Source: Plazaster borealis
Taxonomy: Eukaryota; Echinodermata; Asteroidea; Forcipulatida; Labidiasteridae
Reading direction: 5' to 3'
NCBI GenBank assembly: GCA_021014325.1
Contig: CM037459.1
Location: forward strand, 12,433,501 to 12,497,500
DNA length: 64,000 bases
The notes beneath the pieces are model-generated. The model saw nothing but the letters and a program-made list of their open reading frames with translations. It was not told the DNA's origin and made no database searches. The translations under genes and the position numbers were made by a program. Of this stretch, positions 35,662 through 46,790 are shown piece after piece. Position 1 is the first letter of the stretch; every line of letters starts with the position of its first letter.

Positions 35662-37226
35662 AGTCGCATTTTTCACTCAAAAAAGACGCCGTAAACACAC
35701 CCGTATGTGTGTGCGTAAGGTGTGTATCGCATCGCACGACCCACCCGTATACACTGTGTGTGTATCACGTCGTACGACGCCCGTACACACACTGTGCGCA
35801 GGTCATCCGCACTCGTACCACTCTCCGCATGCGGAGGCCGTCAGGCCGACAGCCTTGACGGGTCTGTACTTCCGGGTTTAATGTGTTTCTTGATATTTTC
35901 GTCCAATATTGGACGAAAATGGGGTGGGCTCTCGGATATGCTAGTATGCAGCTCATGAATATTTAAATCTTTCGTCAGACCTATTGAAGACAACACAGGA
36001 TTGGAAGCAAATGAATTATTCATTTTGACGTCCAATCACGAGCTTCTCTCACTATGACATTTGTACCATATCAATATCATGCTTGCTGTATGTGATGCGA
36101 TGTGAGTAGTTACCGACTTAATGGCGTTTGTGTGTAGCATTGTCTCAGCCATTTTTGACCGGTAATCTGCGAGGCTGGTCAGTCAGCTCACAAGTGTTGA
36201 ACCCGGGCGCGGCCCCTGGAGCTTTTTGCGCTGCACTCAAGTTCCCTCATTGGACTACCCTGATCACTCGCCATTCTTTTGGTTATTAATTCTGGAGTTG
36301 ATGTAGTTTCTGCATCTGTCTTTTCCTGACATGTCCTCTCGAAGTCCGACTCTGTGCAGCCACACCGTCTTCATACTTTTGAATTGTTCTCAGACAGGGT
36401 CTTATAAGAATTTACTGCCAAACTAAAATTGACAGGATACAGCCACACATGATACATGTGAAATAGATTTTTAGCTACCCTATTCTAGTGAATGTACTTG
36501 GGAAATTTGGTTAGGCAGCTCCTTTTTAGTGGGGCGGCCCAAATGATATAAAAAGTGCAATGAGCTATATGCCTTCATGATGAAACAATCAATAATGGTA
36601 GTTTATTGAGGTCTTTGTTTTGTATATTCTACCTCCAATGAATGCACCAACAATGATTAAATCACTGTTTAATGATGCAAGATGGAGACAGTAGATGGTC
36701 AATCGGGCCTTACGTCACTACGAAAAATACATCAGAAAGCGTCTTCCTGCTGGAAAATGGTGTATGTAACGTATGTAACAAATCGATCCACGCAACCTCA
36801 TTTGTTTAATTCCATGCCCTCATTGTCTCGCTCAGCTGAGGAGAATACGCAACATTTTCAGATAGATATTATTATAACAAAGTATTCCCAAATTCAAACT
36901 GGCGCGCCAGTGTAGCCACATCTGGATTCTGCATGCATATTCATAAGAATGAGTAAACAAGACTTCCGCCACTGACCAATGGGGTCTCGCCTTTCGCGCG
37001 CATTATAGTAATGAGTCATCGGCGGGGAGACAGAAACGTCAAGGCGTCGATCGGTGAGTGGCGCATACAGCTCACACGACCACGCGCGCACCGTATACTG
37101 CACACACAGACACCATGCACACAGCTCGGGCGGGTTGGTAGCTCGGGTTGGTAGCTCGGGTGTGTAGCGCGGCGCAAATAAAATAAAAATGAAAACAATA
37201 TAATAAAATTGAGAAAAAACTCCAAC
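35662..37226. other. 1.56-kb segment framed by inverted arrays
   Basis: Unlike its flanks, this segment has CpG-rich ends (35690-35860; 36990-37160) and an AT-rich middle. It contains a 26-bp perfect palindrome (35895-35920), an ACCAATGGGG CCAAT-type box at about 36976 and an AP-1-type TGAGTCATC near 37013. No open frame with recognisable domains. It could be cargo of a composite foldback element or a promoter region. Confidence 0.45.
35895..35920. promoter_or_regulatory. 26-bp perfect palindrome centred on a CArG box
   Basis: Each 13-bp half is ATTTTCGTCCAAT. The centre is CCAATATTGG, which fits CC(A/T)6GG, the serum-response-factor consensus, and also two opposed CCAAT boxes. Function inferred only. 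Confidence 0.45.
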
Positions 37227-37378
37227 GCCTTGATCAAGGCTATGGTTGTGGCTTCATACATGATGCCACAACCACGCAAACGTGCCATGGTTGAAGCCAC
37301 AACCACGCAAACGTGCCGCGGTTGTGGCTTCATACATGATGCCACAACCACGCAAACGTGCTGTGGTTGTGGCTTCAT
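37227..37378. repeat. Right palindromic array, inverted copy
   Basis: Starts with the same palindrome GCCTTGATCAAGGC (37227-37240), followed by GTGGTTGTGGCTTCATACAT / GATGCCACAACCACGCAAAC units. Confidence 0.85.
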
Positions 37379-37729
37379 AAAGGCATCGTACACGTTTGGT
37401 AATTGTCAAAGACCAGTGTTCTCATTGGTGTATCCCAACATATGCATAAAATAACAAGCCTGTGAAAATTTGGGCTCAATTGGTCATCGAAGTTGCAAGA
37501 AAATGATGAAAGAAAAAACACCCTTGTTGTACAAATTTGTGTGCTTTCAGAATAAAAGGCTTCTTGCAAGAAGTCTTTCGAGTTATTTTAGTGAGAAATT
37601 ACCTCTTTCTCAAAAACTACGTTACTTTAGAGGGAGTCGTTTCTCACAATGTTTTATACTGTCAACAGCTCTCTGTTGCTCGTTACAAGTCAGTTTTTAT
37701 GCTAATTTTTGAGTAATTCCCAAACGTGT
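37379..37729. mobile_element. MITE copy 2 (TTTGGTAATT family), near full length
   Basis: Left end AAGGCATCGTACACGTTTGG, right end CCCAAACGTG. It abuts the palindromic array exactly, with ATAA in place of TTAA at the left. Confidence 0.75.
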
Positions 37730-38608
37730 ATCAGTGCGTATTATTATGACATAATGCATATACACGCACATTATCTCCTTGTTTGCGGCTTATTTTCTAA
37801 ATTTACTGATTTGTTTTTCTTTGTCTAATGCTTTCCAATGATTTATAGCTATAAAATTTCAATATTATCAAATAAAAATTTGAAAGTTATAGCTGATATT
37901 TCAGTTTTCGTTCGAATAAAATAACAGATTCACCGACAGAAATGAGCCGAATGAGCCATTTTGTCACCTCCCTGTACTGCATGTGTTCTAATTTCCTGAA
38001 TATGCGGCTGGCCATTCCGCGAATACGCGGCTTGCTATTTTGGGCCCAATGCTGTGCTAGCTTCAGTTTGGGTTTTTCTTCATGACATTCACGAGTACCT
38101 GGCGGCACATTTTGCTATTGAATTCGTTGGTTCTTCACCAGTTCACATGGTAAGAAATGACTTTCTTTGATATTTCTTCGAATAGGCCTAGGTAAACGTA
38201 TTCATTTGGGTGTGGGCAAGTTATGGGTTTTTCGCAGAGGCCAGTGTGCTTTGGAGAATACGTCGAACATTAGTTTTGCAATGCTCGGTCTCAGAAATCA
38301 GATTTGGTTGTCGGTTTTCTCACTTAAAAAAATGCTATCCAAATTGAATCTTGAATCTGTGCATGGTCCAAGCTAGTACATGTACACGATCAGACGAGGT
38401 TATTTCTAGCACCATTTGTATTTCTGGGGTACGTTTTTGAACTGAAACTACATGTAGTCACTATCATTTCACTTCACCCTACCTCAAAAAATACATTAAA
38501 CACTTCTACTTCGGCACGATCCATATGACAATATTAAAGTTAGTTTAATTAGGCATAGAGCAAGAAGGACACACAACCAAACGCTAAGGAACAAAAGTGT
38601 CTTGCTCA
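37730..38608. other. AT-rich spacer
   Basis: No gene or repeat recognised. Short open frames lack motifs. Confidence 0.4.
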
Positions 38609-38949
38609 TTAAAGGGACACGTTGCCTTAGATCGGGCGAGTTTACTCCTAGAACTATGAGCCTGTTCATTCCGCTATCGTCTCGAACCTCATAGATAGTT
38701 CTAGGACTAGGAGTAGGGCGAGTTGGTCTATAAAAATAAAAAAATAAAAAAATTTGACTCCACAAAATGGCCGACCGTGTTAGTTAGCAAAGTAAAAGGA
38801 AAACCACGCAATTTCGAGGCATATTTGTGTGGATCATTGTATTCTACTTTTAAAACATCTTTCTATAAACCATACGCATTTTATAACAAACGGTTACAAA
38901 CGCTTTTTTTAGACCAACTCGTCCGATCCAAGGCAACGTGTTCCTTTAA
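38609..38949. mobile_element. TTAA-flanked MITE (GGGACACGTTGCC family)
   Basis: TTAA at 38609-38612 and 38946-38949. Inverted ends AAAGGGACACGTTGCCTTAG and complement of CCAAGGCAACGTGTTCCTTT. The TTAA target is that of Kolobok- or piggyBac-type transposases. Confidence 0.82.
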
Positions 38950-38951
38950 GG

Positions 38952-39056
38952 ACACAAGTACAGGGACCGAGATTCGAACCCATATTGTGATGACTCGGCC
39001 ACCACCAGCCACAACTTGATTTCGGTGCGCTAGACCGCTCGGCCACGACACGCTAT
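38952..39056 (-). repeat. tRNA-Leu(CAA)-derived SINE head
   Basis: On the minus strand an A box (TGGCCGAGCGGTCTAGCGC), an anticodon-loop region ATCAAGT and a B box (GGGTTCGAATCTC) are spaced as in a long-variable-arm Leu tRNA. The acceptor ends do not pair and the T stem is poor, so it is not a functional tRNA gene. Confidence 0.7.
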
Positions 39057-39059
39057 ATC

Positions 39060-41578
39060 CTACAGTCGCAGTCGCCGGTTTTCGGGGTACCATAGCTTTT
39101 TCTTTGAATTGAAAAAAAAAATGATGCCATTATTATTATACATGTATCAACTGATGCCCTAATTGGCTTCCTTGATGGACATTGAAACTTTCACACCATG
39201 CACCGATCTTCGATGACTTCAATTAACATCCCATTTGTTTTGAGTTTTACCTGTTTTCAAGGCAAAACAAAAAAGTATGGTGTCCCTGTGAAGCCATACG
39301 TGGAAGAAACATCTGCAGTGACTACAATACAAGTGTTCTGTGAGACTTTGTGTATGACTCTATAGCCAGCAGTTGTCTTCATTTTTATTCAAAATATTTT
39401 TTATTTAATCAAAAAAATTACCATGGTAATTTGCAAAAACTAAAAAAGAAAAAGTGTAAATAAATCTTGGCTTTCAAATATGATTTTTATTTAGTTTTGT
39501 GTCTTTTTATGTTTCTTAACATTTATAATAAAGCATACAATTAAACAGTGATAATCATCACCAAGCCGATGTTTAAATTTTGATATAAATAATAATGAAA
39601 CAAGGGTTACAAAAAAAATTCTCCAGACTATTAGAAAATGGCTTTTTTCTGTATTTTTCCCCCAGAATGCTCAGCAGAATGTTCAGTCACATGATTTGAT
39701 CATCGTGAATTGTGAATTGAAAAAGTGTTTGATGAAACTTTTTCGGTTGGAAATGTTTTGTTTTATGGCCCCGACAGTATGACATATTTTTGTACCTTGT
39801 ATGCCTAAAAAAACCACAACTTTTTGCATAAAAATTACAAGTGCAACTAACCAGTGGATGTTTCTAAGTTTTGGTCGAAGGAGAGGAGACTCTTTGCTTG
39901 GCAAGTCAAACCACAAAAATTGTATCTAGGGAAGTCCTGTTTACATCGCGCGCAGAGGGGTAAAAGATTTGCCCGATTTCAGGGTCGCCTTGTATACAGG
40001 ACCTCCTACGATATACTACTGGCTGGAATCGATGAGATCTGAGACTGAGAGTATGTGTCAGGCTTAAAGTTTAAATAATATTAACATTTATTAAGTAATA
40101 AGTTATTAATATTAATAGCATTGTTATAAAAAAGAAGACTTGGGCTAGTCCAAATAATTGGGACCCTAAAACCACTCATCAATTTTGAATAATTCATCAC
40201 TCTTTTGCTTATGCCCTTTGGTTGGTTGGTTCTAGTTGCCTTTGCATTGGCTTTGGTCAATCATCTTGCAAATGTTTGGTCGCAGTGAATGCTTAAGATT
40301 TAAGTCTTTACTTAAAGAGGGTCACTGGAAACTGCTTCAAAATCCCTGAATAAACTTGAAACTATCCTTAACATCTACGATTGTCGGGAGAATTGAGTTT
40401 TTTAACTATCGCAACTAGTGAGCCAGGCACATACTTACACTCATCTACATGTATTCACATTTGCCAAGAATCCTGTGGTTTTACAATTTGTCATTGTTTT
40501 CACAATGAAGCAATTTAGCCTGTGCAACCTACGTGTAGCTTTCATGTTTGTGGAGAAAATAAATGCATGTTAAACTTGGTCAGGAAGTTTTTTTCATGTT
40601 TTTATTCTGGTCCAGTCAACATTTTGAGCCACAAACCCTGTGGTCTTGTTTGTAGTATTTCCCCCAAAATTCAAGCCCTGAACATGGTGTGTTTTTAGGG
40701 ATTAAAGTTAGGACTATATTCTGTTTTAAGAATAATGTTATATAATTAGTAACCTGTTGAGGACTGTTCTGACAGATTTTTATTTGTAATTTTTAGTTTT
40801 TAAAACACAAATCTGAATCTACTTTAAAAATTGGAGGTGGACAAAGAAGATACATGTAAATTCCATTACATATGTAATCATTCAATACAAAGTTGCACAC
40901 ATAACTGTCTAAACCTGATGACAATGTCCCTTTTTCCAATATTAACAAGCCACATACATGTATATAGGTCAACCCTTCATTAGACTTTAAGATTTTGTGT
41001 GGAAATAATTATTTGGTTATAATGTACATAACACTAACAGTACATCAATGTAAATTTGCATGATTCCATATAAAGTGAATGGCGCCCTCTTTTGTTTGGC
41101 CTTGGGTGTAATATTCAGTTTCTGTGTACATGTATGTCTGTTCATATTACAGATTTACACCTGTTCATGTATGATTAAAACAACAATCCTTTGAAGTCTT
41201 TTGGCCAAATTAAGAATTTGTGTCAAATAAGTATTACATGTGCGTATGTGTCAAATAAGTATTATGTGAGTCATTCAGGGTCAAATCAACACAGAATTTC
41301 CGTTGACCTCTCAGATTTTTTTCAAATTTTAGGGATTGATTGGCCAACTCATAACAAACAGCAACAAATTTGAATTTGTTTTGCTCTAGGCCTCTGAATT
41401 AGTAAGATACATGTACATGCTAACAAAATTGAAGCTAATTAGCGATACCTCGTGAAATAAAACGCCTATATCTCAAGAAGTACAGTGTACATTGTACATG
41501 TATTGCACCAAGAAGAGAGAGCTGGTTTTTGTGCCATTTTAAAAACCTACAAGTACATGTACAGTATCTCCTAAAACA
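39060..41578. other. AT-rich spacer
   Basis: No gene, and no repeat I can pair elsewhere in the window. TACATGTA words are frequent near its end. Confidence 0.4.
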
Positions 41579-41584
41579 AACCAG

Positions 41585-41770
41585 GCGCGGATCCAGGGGT
41601 GGGGGGCGCACGCCCCCCCCTTTTTCATATAAAAAAAATTTAAAAAAATGAGGGAGAAAAAAAAAAAGAGGGAGAGAGAGAGAAGGGGGGGGAGAAATGG
41701 GGAAGGGAAGATTTTGCTGCTTGGTATATTTTCACGCCCCCCCGTTTGGAAAATCCTGGATCCGCCCCTG
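41585..41770. mobile_element. CAGGGGCGGAT MITE with CAAAC target duplication
   Basis: Left end CAGGCGCGGATCCAGGGG, right end complement CAGGGGCGGATCCAGGATTT. CAAAC lies on each side (41580-41584 and 41771-41775). The interior is AG-rich low complexity. Confidence 0.8.
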
Positions 41771-41775
41771 CAAAC

Positions 41776-42490
41776 CAGAAAAGAATCCAGCTGGATGCTT
41801 GATATTTAAGTAATACTTTTCTACAGGTACCGTGTACTCTACAGGGTTCTCCCCATGCACCAAGCTAGTGTATCGGGCCGATACGTGCGAATTGCGTGCC
41901 GATACGCGCAAATTTCGGCCGACAACCAAACAAATTCGGCCGATACGCCCGGTAGTTTCAGAAAAAAATTGAAAAGAAAACCATATATAATGCTCCAAAT
42001 TGCACAGTAGGGCTTTGAAAAGCAAGAAAAACACCGAATAGAAAACATTCCGAGGACCTTGTTTCAATCCCAACTGTTTGGCCCAGAATGCCCTACAGTT
42101 TTGAAAAAACCTGGGGAGAACCCTGCTCTAATAAGCAATAGAATGATAATGATTTTCATTTAAAGTTATGTCAGTAATTAGTCCTACATGTAAGCACAAA
42201 TATACTATGTACAATGTAGGTTACTAACTATTTAACATTATTTTTAAATTGATTTTTTTAGTCCCCTTTTTTATTAGGTGATAAAAAAGGGGACTAAAAC
42301 AATCAATTTAAAAATATAGTTAAATAATTAGCAACCTACACGTACAAGATCTTTGTGTTAAGGACTTTACTGACATAATTTTAAATGAAAATTATTCTCA
42401 TTCTACTTATTGCTTGTTAGAGTACAATGTACATGCAGAAAAGTACACTTAAATATCCAGCATCCAGCTGGGTTATTCTGGTTCAATTAT
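41776..42490. repeat. Long hairpin (inverted repeat), left arm holding a MITE
   Basis: The right arm 42281-42490 is the inverted copy of the left arm, 41776-41840 plus 42125-42274. Apex: 42260-42274 (AGTCCCCTTTTTTAT) pairs perfectly with 42281-42295 around a 6-nt loop. Arm landmarks: CCAGCTGGATGC, ATATTTAAGT, TACTTTTCT, AAGCAATA, CATTTAAA.TTATGTCAGTA. Confidence 0.88.
41841..42124. mobile_element. CAGGGTTCTCCCC MITE, copy 1
   Basis: Ends CAGGGTTCTCCCCATGCAC and CTGGGGAGAACCCTG are inverted. CTCTA is duplicated on both sides. The other hairpin arm shows the unoccupied sequence GTACTCTAACAAGC, confirming the duplication. Interior CGATACG words and CAAATTGCACAGTAGGGCTT recur in the other copies. 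Confidence 0.85.
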
Positions 42491-42933
42491 TTTTGTAAGG
42501 AAATATATACAAAAAGTCATGGAAACTCAAATCAGATCAATAACTGATTAAGGGCAGGCGACATTAACCCTAACCCCCTAGAGTGATTTACTAGGATCCG
42601 TCCTCAATCTATACTAAGTTGAATACATGGTAACTCAACACCCAGACTGTTAGACTCTGATTATGATGATACGCCTGATCCCATGAGTGAATTTAACTAG
42701 AGGATCTTTCCTCTTTCTAACAAAATCCAACACCATGTTAACTCAACACCCAAACTGTTGGACTCTGATTATGGTGGTATGCCGGATCCCATGTAAAGCA
42801 AAATAATCAAACAAAACAAGTTTGGATTTTGATGGGTTGAGTGGTTCAGTTTGTCCCATGAAATGTTCTAGTAATAGAAGTTTTGTGTAGATCACAGAGG
42901 TGCGTGTTGTGCTGTGTTGTGCTGTGCTGATAA
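42491..42933. other. AT-rich spacer with a local duplication
   Basis: ATGGTAACTCAACACCCAGAC and a following GACTCTGATTATG segment occur twice (about 42627-42680 and 42735-42790), a short direct repeat of about 107-bp period. Nothing else recognised. Confidence 0.55.
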
Positions 42934-42936
42934 CTC

Positions 42937-43078
42937 TCCCTGATTCTGCAGAAAGTTCCCTGAAAATAAACCAATCTATCCTATTCTGATGAACAAATTT
43001 GGAAATCTCCCTGATTATGGAAACTTTTTCCCTATTGATGTACATGTAGAATAGCGCTCTATCACACCTGATGGGCAT
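42937..43078. repeat. TCTCCCTGATTCTGC repeat, copy 1
   Basis: Shares TCTCCCTGATTCTGCAGAAA, GTTCCCTGAAAATAAACCAA and the following ~70 bp with 47905-48070. Confidence 0.75.
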
Positions 43079-43194
43079 CTCAAAGTGCTCAGTATTTTTT
43101 ACTGCAAGGTATGCAGCGCTACATTTTGAAGTACATAGGCCTACATGTACAGTATGAGACCTATTCCTTTACATACAGACATGTGTAACTCATG

Positions 43195-43400
43195 TAATGG
43201 TTTACAAGGTGCTGTGGCACAATATGCAGCCAATGAAACCACAAACACCAGTGCGAACCCCGTTTCTTACGAACACTGGGTTCATTTACGTGCATTACAT
43301 CATCTTCCCATCTGAAGGACGCACCAATAAGTAACACTCTGCTGATCAGAAGCACCAAAGCTTGAGTTTGGTGTTTTTATCCGCTCGGCCATGACATGCC
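43195..43400 (-). repeat. tRNA-Leu(CAA)-derived SINE
   Basis: Minus strand: TCATGGCCGAGCGGAT A box, then the perfect anticodon arm CCAAA-CTCAAGC-TTTGG (anticodon CAA). A body follows with GATGTAATGCACGTAAATGA and a B-box-like GGGGTTCGCACTGG. The A-to-B spacing is too long for a tRNA, so this is a SINE. Confidence 0.68.
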
Positions 43401-43652
43401 ATATGCTGAATGTAATTCTAAATACATAGATAATTAATTTGTTTTTGTTTTTTAAAGTTTTGTATAAAAATATATATCCATCCATTCTTAAACTCTTAAT
43501 CCTGTTTGTCTTGCATATTGATTTTGTTTGTTATTGCTGTTTTTCTGTAAGGACCCCACTGGAAATAATTCCAAGTTATTGGCTTTTTGGTGGCTGTTCT
43601 TGGATAATTTTGTACAATTTTTGTATTCTTGTTTTCTACTTTTATTTATTAG

Positions 43653-43682
43653 CTGTTTCACTAGCGGAGCGAAACAGCTCTT
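43653..43682. repeat. Hairpin AGCTGTTTC / GAAACAGCT
   Basis: Nine-base inverted pair around CTAGCGGAGC. A related TTAACGAAACAGCTC lies at about 44591, so the two may be ends of one element that includes the CRE cluster. Confidence 0.5.
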
Positions 43683-43821
43683 GTTTTCGTTAAAGTTTTT
43701 GTTATTATTTTTTTTATTTGTATGTTTCAGTCAAAGCGGTTTTTTACATAGTTCCTAAAGAGCAATTGCAATGAAACTTACAGTGATGAAAGGTATTGGT
43801 GGGCTAATGGTCCTAAAACAA

Positions 43822-44426
43822 TGACGTCATGATGACGTCATCACCTGCCACGTGACGTCATCTTAAAGGTAATTAATTTTAAATATTTGAAAATCTATAT
43901 AAAATCAGCCACAAGAGACTGTAGGTTTCTGTTTGCGGGATTGGGTAGGGATAAATCAGGTCTTCATTTTGTTTTGTAAGCGTGACCTCACATGACCTCT
44001 ACTTCCGGTCGAAACCGGAAGTGCCCTCTAATTCAAAAGTGGCAAAAGTTATGTAGTTGCTTTTAACGATGTTAGTGTCTGGCAAGGGTGGGCAGTTAAC
44101 AAAAAATAGTGATGACGTCACAAAATGCAACAGCGCCCTCTAGCGACAGGTTGAAAACTCTTCAAAATGGACTTTTTGAAGATGTGGGTGGTGAAGTTTT
44201 GTGCAATCACTTCAAATTTTACACACATGTTGATCGTCAGGCAGCCATCATATGTGTGAAGTTTCAGATTAATGACGTCATCGGGGGTCACGTGACGCGG
44301 CATTGAAGGTGCACTTTTTGAACTTGTATAACTCCCGAAGTAATGATGCGATCATGTTGCAACTTGGTAGGTTGTTAGATATTGGCAAGTTCACGTGAAT
44401 TGTGAAATGACGTCATGATGACGTCA
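43822..44426. promoter_or_regulatory. Cluster of seven perfect CRE sites
   Basis: TGACGTCA at 43822, 43833, 43853, 44113, 44273, 44408 and 44419, plus CACGTG at 43849 and 44289. The pair TGACGTCATGATGACGTCA occurs at both ends in the same orientation. Each site follows a similar ATG.TG.AACTT-type context, so the density comes at least partly from an imperfect ~290-bp tandem repeat. CREB/ATF-type binding is inferred. Confidence 0.6.
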
Positions 44427-44758
44427 TCACTTGATTTTTAAACATTTTTTTCATTTTTGCACCTTTAAGTCATAAATTGCTAAATGAACATGGTATAACT
44501 TATTTTTTTTTTTAATAGGCTGGATTGGTCATAACTGCTTTCAATACAAAAAAAATTTCAAATTCAGTTGAGAAATTTGAAAATGTTATTAACGAAACAG
44601 CTCTGCATTTGTGCACAAATGCAATCATGTCTAGTTTATTTCCTTTTTTATCCTCCTGTTACTGTGAATGTTTGTTGCCACCTTCTTGCTGTATTTCATC
44701 CGAATATTTTCAAATTGAATCAAACCAAATGGATAGAATTTGGCCAGCAGAATTTGGT

Positions 44759-44872
44759 GCCCCATCGAAAGTTGCCCTATAGACTTTAAATTTTCCAATG
44801 GAAGTGCCCTTTGCAAAATGAAGATGGTCTTACGGCTCTTGCCCCCTATCAAATATGAAATTCCAGGCCTGC
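44759..44872. mobile_element. CAGGCCTGGAATT family, fragment 1
   Basis: TTCCAATGGAAGTGCCCTTT and end AAATTCCAGGCCTGC. The other terminus is missing. Confidence 0.6.
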
Positions 44873-45127
44873 TATACGCATTGTCAACAAATAGGCTTTA
44901 AGTGGAGTGCACCCCCCCCCCCCCCTAAACATCATGATCATGTACATGTACATCTTATCCTTTACCACACAATAAAAGACTCCATTCATCTGTTCATTCC
45001 CAAAGTGTGAGACTGATAGGTTGGTATTTTGATTTGGGGTTGAACAAAGAACAAGGCAATGATTTTTCCCCAGCTGTTTTTCGTTTAATATTTTTTTTTT
45101 AAGAGTGGTTTGTAAACTGTACATGCC

Positions 45128-45482
45128 TTAAAGGCCCTGTACACTATTGGTAGGATCGAAAAACACAATGTTCACAGATTCCCACATAACTTACATGATT
45201 TAAAGTAAGTAATGATAGAAAGGGTTCCTTAAAATATTTCTGCCTAAAATGCTATCGTTTCTGAGAAATGAGTAAAATAATAGTTTTTATCACGCGCGAC
45301 AATTTGAAAAAAACAGAAAACACATAGGCCTAAGGTCTCTTTTCACTATTTTCTCGTGACCTCGATGACCAATTAAGCTCAAACTTTCACAGGTTTGTTT
45401 GTTCATGCATATATTGAATCACAAAAAATGTGGACACTGATTTTGAGCTGTTACCAAAAGTGTACAATACATGTACCTTTAA
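45128..45482. mobile_element. TTAA-flanked MITE
   Basis: TTAA at 45128-45131 and 45479-45482. Ends AAGGCCCTGTACACTATTGG and complement of CCAAAAGTGTACAATACATG with AAGG. It shares the interior CTCGATGACCAATTAAGCTC and AAACTTTCACAGG with the copy at 49472-49712. Confidence 0.8.
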
Positions 45483-46480
45483 GGTCCCTGCCCTCCTGTT
45501 CTTGGTCTCCTCGGTCTCTCAATCCTACATGTATTTATAATTTATTATACAAAATAAAAAACATTCCTGTTCTGAGATCAAATCTTATCTCTAAGGGGAT
45601 ATTCAGAATAATCAATGTTTAACAATTTTGAACTTGTTGATGGGGCCGGTTGGGTCAAAAGATAAAACTGATTTTTTTCAATTACAAAATGTTGGTGTGT
45701 TTGGCAATTTCCTCTTCTGTTTCAACTAAACATTTGCATCTTGGGAAGCCAGAAAAAGCCAATTGGTAACCCCTGAGCTGGGAGAGTCTGATCTTAATTA
45801 TCTGCTTCATTAAAAGATGTACTTTGTTGTTCAGTGTATAGGGTATATTGAATAGTCTGTCAATATTTTATCAAAATTTGGGGTGGGAGGGTGGGTCCAA
45901 AAAGAAAAGAAATTAATATTAACTAATAAATAAATAACAAAAAAATAAACATTGATTTTTCTTAATAATTTTGCCCAAAAATAGAATAAAAACACCAACT
46001 AATCAAAAAAACTAAATATACAATAGACATATTTTTGAGTGAAATGATAGAAATTAATTCTTAAATTATGTAGATAAGCAGTGTTAAAAACTTCTTGTAA
46101 CCAATGTTAAACACAATTTCTAATAATTTTGTTCATTAAGAAATTGTCTCAAAATGTTATGTCTTGTCTTTGTATGATCACTTTAAGGTACTGTACTTAT
46201 TTTTGCCTGTAAAATCATCCTTAACAGAAGTTCCAAGACATTACTGTAACTGTTTGGAGACTTATTTGAGTTTTTGTAATTACATACTGTACGAATGTTA
46301 TTTTGTATGCTCCTACTGCACATAAAAAACTGTGTAAACGTCTTGAGCCAAGACTACATGTTTACAACAACAAAAAATGAAATTTTAGGGTCTATAGATA
46401 TTCTCCACATGAGCTGTTGTGGAAATTTAATTGGGAATTAAATGAAAGATAAAATATAATAATACTGTAATAATAACAGC
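45483..46480. other. AT-rich spacer
   Basis: No features recognised. Confidence 0.4.
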
Positions 46481-46790
46481 ATACTCCGCTGTCACTGCTC
46501 ATTAGCATTGACCAAAGCATCTGGTTTTTGCATCACACACGCAATCATATGTAATTGTTATGCGCGTCACCACTGCGCTGCATCCACCATCACTCAGCGC
46601 TTTCTCATTAGTGCCCAAGATGGGATCCCTGGCTATGTCCGGTCATGCTCTGGTAATCTCTAATTACGAACTCCGGAAGAAGAGACGACGGCGCTCTTCT
46701 AACCCTACCATCCGAGCAATCAAGGATGGTAGGGAAAGATGCAGCCCATTGGTGCAGCACTCTCGCAATTGAAGAAACAGTTCTCATGTT
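46481..46790. promoter_or_regulatory. GC-richer island, candidate conserved non-coding element
   Basis: Sharp rise in GC against AT-rich flanks, several TAAT cores (GCTCATTAGCATTGACC; TCTAATTACG) and a perfect hairpin at 46703-46734. A 70-codon frame from 46560 lacks any domain or splice support. I infer a regulatory or structured-RNA element. Confidence 0.35.
46703..46734. other. Perfect 11-bp stem, 10-nt loop
   Basis: CCCTACCATCC (46703-46713) pairs without mismatch with GGATGGTAGGG (46724-46734) around GAGCAATCAA. Confidence 0.6.

Noticed and set aside
38952..39056. Functional tRNA-Leu gene
   Set aside because: A and B boxes are present but acceptor and T stems do not pair. SINE-derived.
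43439..43500. Mitochondrial or bacterial insert
   Set aside because: No conserved organelle or prokaryotic gene seen anywhere in the window.
43439..43758. Hydrophobic membrane-like frames of 76-84 codons
   Set aside because: Two overlapping frames of T-rich DNA, no family motif.
46560..46772. Basic 70-codon frame
   Set aside because: No domain, and the interval contains a perfect hairpin and homeobox-like sites. Non-coding is more likely.
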